A stretch of 64,000 nucleotides of DNA. It comes from CAWGJC01 sp965276665. Its GTDB lineage: Bacteria > Pseudomonadota > Alphaproteobacteria > Acetobacterales > Acetobacteraceae. How positions within the stretch are numbered: position 1 is the first letter of the stretch; each line of letters begins with the position of its first letter. The translations under genes and the position numbers were made by a program. The stretch covers positions 124,001 through 188,000 of the forward strand of contig OZ255620.1 of the NCBI GenBank assembly GCA_965276665.1, read 5' to 3'. Shown here piece after piece: positions 61,138 through 64,000 of the stretch. The notes under the pieces are model-generated. The model searched no databases, had not been told where the DNA came from, and saw only the letters and a list, made by a program, of their open reading frames with translations.

Positions 61138-62811
61138 TTGTACGGGACGACGCGACTGGAATTTCCCCTCACCCTGCTCGATCTGGCCGGCTGCGTGGCG
61201 CTGCTCCTCTGGGGCATCCACATGGTGCAGACCGGCGTGCAACGCGCTTTCGGGCCGAACCTGCGGAGCGTGCTCGCGGTCGCGCTGCGCGGGCGGCTGA
61301 AATCGGTGCTGGCCGGGATCGGCGTCACCGCGATCCTGCAGAGCAGCACGGCGACCGGGCTGATGGTTTCCGGCTTTGCCGCCGGCGGGCTGGTCGAGCT
61401 CGTCCCGGCTCTCGCGGTGATGCTGGGCGCGAATATCGGCACCACGCTGATCGTCCAGCTGCTGTCGTTCGACGTGGTCGCCGCTTTCCCGGCGCTGATC
61501 CTGGTCGGCGTGGTGATGTTCCGCCGGGGCGGCCAGAGCCGCACCCGCGATCTCGGCCGGGCGCTGATCGGGCTCGGCCTCGTGCTCCTCGCGCTGCACC
61601 AGGTGCTCGACACCATTACGCCGTATGCGGACACCCCGAGCCTGCGGCTGATGCTGGGCGCGATCTCGACCCAGCCGGTGATCGACGTGCTGCTCGCCGC
61701 CGGGCTGACCTGGGCCGCGCATTCGAGCGTGACGGTGGTGCTGCTGGTGATGTCCTTCGCCGCGAAGGGCGTGGTGCCGCCCGATGCCGCCTTCGCGCTG
61801 GTGCTGGGCGCCAATCTCGGCACCGCGCTCAACCCGGTGCTGGAGGGCGGCAGCGACGACCCGGTGGCGCGGCGCCTGCCGGTCGGCAACCTGCTGAACC
61901 GCGGGATCGGCGTGGTCGCGGCGCTCGCGCTGCTGCCGTGGATCGGCCGGGCGATGGTGGTGATCGAGCCCGACAATGCCCGCGCGGTCGCCGATTTCCA
62001 CACCATCTTCAACCTGCTGCTGGCGGCGGTGTTCTTCCCGCTGCTCGGGCCCTACGCCGCCTTGCTGCAGCGCCTCCTGCCGGCGCGCGTCGATCCGGCC
62101 GATCCGTCCCGCCCGCTCTATCTCGACCCGGCGGCGCGGGAGACGCCGGTGGTGGCGCTCGGCGGCGCGGCGCGCGAGGCGCTGCGGCTGGCCGATGTGC
62201 TGGAGGCGATGCTGGCCGGGCTCACCGATGCGCTGGTGCGCGGCGAGCGGACCCGCCTGGCCGAGGCGCGCCGGCTCGATGACGTGCTCGACCGGCTGAA
62301 CGGGGCGATCAAGGCCTATCTCACCGCGTTCGACGTCGACGAACTGGCGGAAGCCGATCATCGTCGGGTGCGCGAGATCCTGGCCTTCGCCACCAATATG
62401 GAACATGCAGGCGACGTGATCGCCCGCAACCTGGCTGCGCATCTCAACAAGAAGATCAAGCGCGGCCTCGCCTTCTCGCCCGAGGGCCAGGCGGAGCTGG
62501 TCAGCATGGTCGATCGGCTGGGCGCCAATCTGCGCGCCGCCGGGGCGCTGTTCATGACCGAGGATGTGCGCGCCGCGCGGCTGCTGGCCAACGAGAAGCA
62601 GGTGTTCCGCGAGCTCGAGAACTCGGCGACCGCGGCGCATTTCGACCGGCTGCGCGCCGGCCGGCCGGAAAGCGCCGAGACCAGTGCGCTGCATCTCGAC
62701 GTGCTGCGCGACCTCAAGCGCGTGAACGCGCATCTGGTCGCGGCGGCGGCCTATCCCGTGCTCGAGAGCCAGGGCGAGCTGCTGGCAAGCCGGCTGCGCG
62801 CCGATGATTGA
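61138..62811 (+). CDS. Na/Pi cotransporter family protein (NptA/YjbB-like)
   Basis: About 557 residues. The membrane part has the inverted Na/Pi repeats with GVTAILQSSTATGLMVSGFAAGG (QSST at 68-71) and AGLTWAAHSSVTVVLLVMSFAA, each followed by GANIGTT / GANLGTAL. The C-terminal 200 residues are a PhoU-like helical bundle (LDDVLDRLNGAIKAYL; NMEHAGDVIARNLAAHLNKKIK). It probably moves phosphate, in bacteria often outward. The TTG at 61138 with AGGCGG six bases upstream is preferred; a TTG at 61096 is possible. It diverges from alaS. Confidence 0.88.
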   Translation: MYGTTRLEFPLTLLDLAGCVALLLWGIHMVQTGVQRAFGPNLRSVLAVALRGRLKSVLAGIGVTAILQSSTATGLMVSGFAAGGLVELVPALAVMLGANIGTTLIVQLLSFDVVAAFPALILVGVVMFRRGGQSRTRDLGRALIGLGLVLLALHQVLDTITPYADTPSLRLMLGAISTQPVIDVLLAAGLTWAAHSSVTVVLLVMSFAAKGVVPPDAAFALVLGANLGTALNPVLEGGSDDPVARRLPVGNLLNRGIGVVAALALLPWIGRAMVVIEPDNARAVADFHTIFNLLLAAVFFPLLGPYAALLQRLLPARVDPADPSRPLYLDPAARETPVVALGGAAREALRLADVLEAMLAGLTDALVRGERTRLAEARRLDDVLDRLNGAIKAYLTAFDVDELAEADHRRVREILAFATNMEHAGDVIARNLAAHLNKKIKRGLAFSPEGQAELVSMVDRLGANLRAAGALFMTEDVRAARLLANEKQVFRELENSATAAHFDRLRAGRPESAETSALHLDVLRDLKRVNAHLVAAAAYPVLESQGELLASRLRADD

Positions 62812-62850
62812 TGCCGGCTGCGCGGCGCTGATCGATCAGAGACGCTGATC

Positions 62851-63753
62851 GTGCAGGTCATCGACGCCGAAGCGACGCGGCGCGCGCTGCCGATCCCGGC
62901 AACGATCGCCGCGATCCGGGCGGCGCTGGCCGAGGGCTCCGCAGCGCCCGACCGGCATCATCACGCGGTGCCGGACGGCGCCGGCCACTCGACGGTGCTG
63001 CTGCTGATGCCGGCCTGGACCGAGCGTTACCTTGGCGTGAAGCTCGCGACGGTCGCTCCCGGAAATGCGGCGCGCGGCCTGCCGACGGTGATCGCGAGCT
63101 ACCTGCTGCACGAGGCGGCGAGCGGCCGCCCGCTCGCCCTGATCGACGGCACGATGCTGACGCTCCGCCGCACCGCTTCCGCCTCGGCGCTCGCCGCCGG
63201 GGCGCTGGCGCGGCCGGAGGCGGCCCGGCTTCTCGTGGTCGGCACCGGCGCCCTCGCCCCGCATCTGGCCGAGGCGCATGCCGCGGTCCGGCCGATCCGC
63301 CATATCGATGTCTGGGGGCGGGATGCGGCCAAGGCGGCCGCGCTCGCCGGGCAGCTCGCCGCGTCCGGGCTGCCGGCCCGGCCGGCCCCCGATCTCGCGG
63401 CGGCGGTGCGCGCGGCCGACATCGTGAGCTGCGCCACCACGTCCCGCGTTCCGCTCATCCGCGGCGAATGGCTGCGGCCCGGCACGCATGTCGATCTCGT
63501 CGGCGGCTTCACCCCGGAGATGCGCGAGGCGGATGACGCGGCGCTCAACCAGGCCCGGGTGTTCGTGGACAGCGATGCCGCCTGCCGTGAGGCGGGCGAT
63601 CTGGTGCAGACCGGGATTGTGCCCGTCGCCGATCTCCGCGCGCTGGCGGACGGCACCGCCGGGCGGCTGAGCGCCGAGGAGACGACGCTGTTCAAATCGG
63701 TCGGCATGGCGATCGAGGATCTAGCGGCGGCCATCCTGGTTGCAGGCAGGTGA
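62851..63753 (+). CDS. Ornithine cyclodeaminase / mu-crystallin family protein
   Basis: A 300-residue protein of the OCD/alanine dehydrogenase fold, with GVKLATVAPGN, the ALIDGTMLTLRRTASASALAAGAL segment, the Rossmann motif LLVVGTGALAPHLAEAHAAV (about 126-145), IVSCATTSR, and HVDLVGGFTPEMREADDAAL. Family members deaminate ornithine or reduce cyclic imines or opines with NAD(P). The substrate is unclear. The GTG at 62851 is 39 bases after the Na/Pi gene. It is followed after 31 bases by an N-formylglutamate amidohydrolase, suggesting a joint role in amino-acid breakdown (inference). Confidence 0.88.
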   Translation: MQVIDAEATRRALPIPATIAAIRAALAEGSAAPDRHHHAVPDGAGHSTVLLLMPAWTERYLGVKLATVAPGNAARGLPTVIASYLLHEAASGRPLALIDGTMLTLRRTASASALAAGALARPEAARLLVVGTGALAPHLAEAHAAVRPIRHIDVWGRDAAKAAALAGQLAASGLPARPAPDLAAAVRAADIVSCATTSRVPLIRGEWLRPGTHVDLVGGFTPEMREADDAALNQARVFVDSDAACREAGDLVQTGIVPVADLRALADGTAGRLSAEETTLFKSVGMAIEDLAAAILVAGR

Positions 63754-63784
63754 CAGCGCCCGAGCCGGCGGCTTGAATAGCGGG

Positions 63785-64000
63785 ATGCATCAGCCGCTCC
63801 CGGCGCCGCTCGCACCTGCCTTCCGGCTCCTGCGTCCGGCGCGGCAGACGGCACCATTGGTGCTGGCCTCGCCGCATTCCGGCCGCGACTATTCCGAGGC
63901 GTTCCGCGCCAGCGCCCGGCTCGACGGGCTGGCGCTACGGCGGAGCGAGGACAGTTTCGTCGACGAGCTGTTCGCGAGCGGCCCGTCGCACGGCGTGCCG
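63785..64000 (+). CDS. N-formylglutamate amidohydrolase, N-terminal part
   Basis: The gene starts at the ATG at 63785 and runs off the right edge after 72 codons. The visible part contains LVLASPHSGRDYSEAF and LRRSEDSFVDELF, the SPHSGR and SEDxFVDEL motifs of the HutG-type N-formylglutamate amidohydrolase family, which releases formate and glutamate at the end of one histidine-degradation route. Some relatives act on other N-formyl amino acids. It lies downstream of an OCD-family gene in the same direction. Confidence 0.88.
   Translation, partial: MHQPLPAPLAPAFRLLRPARQTAPLVLASPHSGRDYSEAFRASARLDGLALRRSEDSFVDELFASGPSHGVP

Overview
The window is a very GC-rich, densely packed chromosomal segment from an alphaproteobacterium, most probably a member of the Acetobacteraceae (Rhodospirillales). 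This rests on the conserved gene orders comEC<->gltX, pyrB-pyrC-plsY-dprA-topA-rnr-(S41 protease)-rpmG, petBC-mtnP next to hemF, and the divergent CCA-nudix-DUF1285 / moxR-DUF58-DUF4159 block, and on the GC-rich hairpin repeats containing GGGGCTCTGCCCC. No rRNA, tRNA, CRISPR array, phage or complete insertion sequence was recognised.

Layout. 1-6.1 kb: a catabolic locus with HyuA and HyuB (hydantoinase/oxoprolinase family), an oligopeptide-type ABC permease cut by the window edge, a GntR/HutC regulator and a DadA-like amine oxidase; a perfect palindrome of the HutC type lies between the divergent arms. 6.2-9.6 kb: two SDRs, a hydrolase and an orphan TRAP solute-binding protein. 10-12.7 kb: a 14-TM drug exporter, a 50-residue membrane peptide and MTA phosphorylase. 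13-16 kb: cytochrome c1 and b of the bc1 complex without a Rieske gene beside them, divergent from hemF. 16-20.7 kb: an EmrAB-type efflux pair and a lipid-exporter-like ABC transporter. 20.8-23.9 kb: a hydrolase remnant, then CCA-adding enzyme, DUF6111, CoA-type nudix hydrolase and DUF1285 protein on the minus strand. 24-31.3 kb: moxR, DUF58, a BatA/DUF4159 protein, a vWA/GATase-like membrane protein and tspO on the plus strand. 31.3-36.5 kb: an ankyrin protein, comEC, gltX and a secreted protein. 36.5-47.5 kb: pyrB, a pseudo-dihydroorotase, plsY, dprA, topA, rnr, an S41 protease and rpmG, many with overlapping stop/start codons. 47.6-54.3 kb: a CLC channel, a kynurenine-formamidase-like hydrolase, a degenerate sensor kinase, isocitrate dehydrogenase and a dienelactone-hydrolase-like protein. 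54.5-58.2 kb: an envelope cluster (OmpA-like lipoprotein, Sel1 protein, AAA ATPase tethered to a LysM domain). 58.4-64 kb: alaS, a Na/Pi cotransporter, an ornithine-cyclodeaminase-family enzyme and the start of an N-formylglutamate amidohydrolase.

The most notable signals outside ordinary genes are several families of short mobile-looking repeats. One supplies the stop codon of a gene, one appears to have inserted into a copy of another, and one group fills the whole leader of mtnP. Other points of interest are the HutC operator, a pseudo-dihydroorotase, a sensor kinase lacking its phosphoacceptor and N-box residues, an internally deleted hydrolase, an in-frame 12-bp minisatellite in rnr, and an ATPase-proline repeat-LysM protein that could span from cytoplasm to cell wall. 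Start codons given below were chosen by reading ribosome-binding sites and family N-termini by eye; no database search was run.
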